This document shows positions 5,353 to 7,200 of a DNA stretch of 7,200 nt, in pieces. The notes under the pieces are model-generated. The model was not told the DNA's origin, did no database searches, and saw only the letters and a list, made by a program, of their open reading frames with translations. The position numbers were made by a program, and so were the translations under genes. Origin of the DNA: Muribaculaceae bacterium (GTDB lineage Bacteria > Bacteroidota > Bacteroidia > Bacteroidales > Muribaculaceae). The stretch's first letter is position 1; each line of letters starts with the position of its first letter. The DNA lies in the NCBI GenBank assembly GCA_029056365.1, contig JAIDBM010000166.1, forward strand, positions 1 to 7,200, in the 5' to 3' direction.

Positions 5353-6666
5353 ATGAAAGTACTTAAATTCGGAGGCACCTCAGTCGGAACGGCCGACCGT
5401 ATCCGCACCGTTGCGGAGCATATCCGTAAAAGCGGACGTAATATAGTGGTGCTCAGTGCAATGTCGGGTACCACCAACACATTGGTGGAAATCACCGACT
5501 ATCTCTACAAGGGCAATATTCCCGGAGCGCAGGAAACACTGAACGCACTTGAAATGAAATATTCGGGTGTGATTTCCGCCCTGTATGACACCGAAGAAGC
5601 CAAGGCAAGGGCTTCAATGCTCATAGGCGAGAACATCGGCTACGTGCGGGCCCTGATTCAAGGCGAGTTCGCAATGGCCGAGGAACGTGAAATTCTCGCA
5701 CGCGGAGAGCTGATGAGCACAGCGCTTATGAACGAGTATTTCCGTGAATGCGGTGTGAAAAGCGTGTTGTTGCCCGCGCTCGACTTTATGCGTACAGACA
5801 GCAACGGAGAACCCGACATGAAATATATCGCCACCCGGCTCGGACGTCTGATGGACCTGAACCCGGATGCTGATTTGTACCTTACCCAGGGATACATATG
5901 CCGCAACGCGTTCGGAGACATCGACAATCTCAAGCGCGGAGGAAGCGACTACACCGCATCAATAATAGGTGCCGTTCTCAATGCCGAGGAAATTCAGATC
6001 TGGACTGATATCGACGGAATGCACAACAACGACCCCCGCTATGTGGAGGGCACTCGTCCGGTAGGAAGTCTGAACTTTGAGGAGGCGGCCGAACTCGCAT
6101 ATTTCGGAGCCAAGATTCTGCATCCGAACTGTGTGCTTCCGGCCAAACTCAACAATATTCCGGTGCGGCTGCTGAATACACTTCAGCCCGAGGCTCCCGG
6201 CACGGTAATCTATAACATGCCTCCCGACGGCAGTGTCAAGGCCGTTGCCGCAAAGGACAACATAACCGCCATAAAGGTCAAATCGGGACGCATGCTTCTG
6301 GCATACGGTTTCCTGCACAAGGTGTTCGAGACATTCGAGAACCACCGTACGAGCATCGACATGATAGCTACAAGCGAGGTAGGCGTTACAGTAACAATCG
6401 ACGATGACAGCCGTCTGGCCGCCATAGTCGATGATCTGAAGCATTTCGGCACTGTTACCGTTGACCGCGATATGGTGATAATCTGTGTGGTTGGCGATCT
6501 GGAATGGCACAACTGCGGGTTTGAGTCCAAGGCTGTGGCTGCATTGGCCGACATACCTATCAGGATGATCAGTTATGGAGGCAGCAACTACAACATATCG
6601 ATGCTGGTGCACCGCGACAACAAGGTTCAGGCTTTACAGCGGCTGAGCGAAAAACTGTTCGGATAG
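5353..6666 (+). CDS. lysC: Aspartate kinase, monofunctional
   Basis: A cytoplasmic enzyme that phosphorylates L-aspartate with ATP to 4-phospho-L-aspartate, the committed step toward lysine/diaminopimelate, threonine and methionine. It has 437 residues. The ATG at 5353 gives MKVLKFGGTSVG, the canonical family start; a TTG one codon earlier is not needed. Kinase-domain landmarks are KFGGTSVG (5-12), RGGSDYTA (196-203), the nucleotide-binding WTDIDGM (217-223) and KILHP (254-258). Two C-terminal ACT domains follow, about 303-370 and 374-437, the second with the MISYGGSNYNISMLV motif typical of amino-acid-responsive kinases. There is no homoserine dehydrogenase domain, so it is not ThrA. Lysine feedback inhibition is likely for this class, but the effector cannot be read from the sequence. 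It has its own promoter and a hairpin after the stop, so it is probably transcribed alone. Confidence 0.94.
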   Translation: MKVLKFGGTSVGTADRIRTVAEHIRKSGRNIVVLSAMSGTTNTLVEITDYLYKGNIPGAQETLNALEMKYSGVISALYDTEEAKARASMLIGENIGYVRALIQGEFAMAEEREILARGELMSTALMNEYFRECGVKSVLLPALDFMRTDSNGEPDMKYIATRLGRLMDLNPDADLYLTQGYICRNAFGDIDNLKRGGSDYTASIIGAVLNAEEIQIWTDIDGMHNNDPRYVEGTRPVGSLNFEEAAELAYFGAKILHPNCVLPAKLNNIPVRLLNTLQPEAPGTVIYNMPPDGSVKAVAAKDNITAIKVKSGRMLLAYGFLHKVFETFENHRTSIDMIATSEVGVTVTIDDDSRLAAIVDDLKHFGTVTVDRDMVIICVVGDLEWHNCGFESKAVAALADIPIRMISYGGSNYNISMLVHRDNKVQALQRLSEKLFG

Positions 6667-6674
6667 TTTTAGAC

Positions 6675-6715
6675 AATGTACATCTGGAGCCGGTTCGTAT
6701 GTGCATTTATTGTTG
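6675..6715 (+). terminator. Weak terminator-like hairpin after lysC
   Basis: AATGTACAT (6675-6683) pairs with ATGTGCATT (6699-6707) over nine positions, with one U-G wobble and a 15-base loop. It is followed by TATTGTTG, a poor T tract. It starts nine bases after the lysC stop. The stem is AT-rich, so read-through into the ABC-F gene is plausible. Confidence 0.4.
6708..6715 (+). promoter_or_regulatory. Possible ybiT promoter, TATTGTTG
   Basis: TATTGTTG differs from TAnnTTTG at one position and lies 31 bases before the ATG at 6747, the same distance as in lysC. No -33 box is evident. It abuts the lysC terminator-like stem. Confidence 0.3.
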
Positions 6716-6746
6716 AATCGGCGCTTACTTAACAAACATACTTTAA

Positions 6747-7200
6747 ATGATTTCTGTAAATAATTTAGGCATACAATTTGGTAAAAGAGTGTTGTTTCAG
6801 GATGTGAATCTGAAGTTTACACCGGGCAACTGTTATGGAATCATAGGAGCCAACGGAGCCGGGAAGTCAACACTGATGCGAATACTGAGCGGTCAGCAGA
6901 CTCCCACCCACGGAAATGTGATGCAGGGCCCCGGCGAGCGCATGAGCGTGCTCGAACAAGACCACTTCAAGTTCGATGAATGTACGGTTCTCGATACTGT
7001 GCTCCAGGGGCACACTGTGCTATGGGATATAATGAAGGAAAAAGACGCACTGTACGCCAAAGCTGATTTCAGCGATGCCGACGGAATGCGGGCCAGCGAG
7101 CTTGAAGAGAAATTCGCCGAGCTTGAAGGCTGGAACGCCGAGGCCGATGCGGCTGCTTTATTGTCGGGACTGGGCATAAAGGAAGACAAGCACTATATGC
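6747..7200 (+). CDS. ybiT: ABC-F ATPase of the YbiT type, cut by the right window edge
   Basis: The reading frame from the ATG at 6747 is open to the end of the window (151 codons seen). It begins MISVNNLGIQFGKRVLF, the usual start of the first ATP-binding domain. The Walker A motif is GANGAGKST at residues 34-42, with Lys40 as the phosphate-binding residue. LEQDHFKFDE, TVLDTV, GHTVLWDIM and the acidic LEEKFAELEGWNAEA stretch follow the order and wording of E. coli YbiT closely, more so than EttA or Uup. ABC-F proteins lack transmembrane domains and act on ribosomes at the E site to modulate translation; the exact role of YbiT is less clear. The signature motif, Walker B, inter-domain linker and second domain lie beyond the window. 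There is no Shine-Dalgarno; the leader is AAACATACTTTAA. Confidence 0.88.
   Translation, partial: MISVNNLGIQFGKRVLFQDVNLKFTPGNCYGIIGANGAGKSTLMRILSGQQTPTHGNVMQGPGERMSVLEQDHFKFDECTVLDTVLQGHTVLWDIMKEKDALYAKADFSDADGMRASELEEKFAELEGWNAEADAAALLSGLGIKEDKHYM

Noticed and set aside
5959..6612. Minus-strand open frame of 217 codons inside lysC
   Set aside because: It is the complement of clear aspartate kinase coding sequence; its product is His/Tyr-rich with no recognisable motif.

Overview
This window looks like the chromosome of a member of the Bacteroidales, plausibly the Muribaculaceae (the family is an inference from gene content, roughly balanced base composition and general feel, not a proven assignment). 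Three things support the order. Intergenic regions carry the Bacteroidetes -7 promoter element TAnnTTTG ahead of lysC (TAACTTTG), htrA (TATATTTG) and prmA (TAATTTTG). Start codons follow A-rich leaders with no Shine-Dalgarno sequence. The partial sigma factor at the left edge resembles the short primary sigma factor of Bacteroidetes.

Layout: the 3' part of rpoD (plus strand, 1-711) ends at a very strong intrinsic terminator (735-776). It converges on a long minus-strand block (838-4955). Read in its own direction, that block is htrA (DegP/DegQ-type envelope protease), two tandem YtxH-type small membrane proteins, a hairpin resembling an attenuator, a holin-superfamily-III-like two-helix membrane protein, an 85-residue protein of unknown function, a promoter with an overlapping inverted repeat, prmA (ribosomal protein L11 methyltransferase), and a small secreted beta-barrel-like protein. 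Three junctions in this block are ATGA stop/start overlaps, which indicates tightly coupled cistrons. A divergent control region (4956-5352) separates htrA from lysC (aspartate kinase, plus, 5353-6666). After a weak terminator, a YbiT-type ABC-F ATPase starts at 6747 and runs off the right edge.

How the genes fit together: most are housekeeping (transcription initiation, ribosomal protein methylation, lysine/threonine/methionine precursor synthesis, ribosome-associated ABC-F). The middle block has an envelope theme: HtrA quality control, then a small-membrane-protein cassette whose composition (YtxH-like, holin-III-like, small basic membrane-associated protein) parallels the enterobacterial yqjD-yqjE-yqjK cluster.

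The least expected content is in the htrA-lysC spacer. It holds the decayed C-terminal end of an AraC-family regulator on the minus strand and a cluster of TGTTAA/TTAACA dyads. I saw no CRISPR array, insertion sequence, tRNA or rRNA. Nothing points clearly to a wholly new system; the small-membrane-protein cassette and the regulatory spacer deserve a second look.
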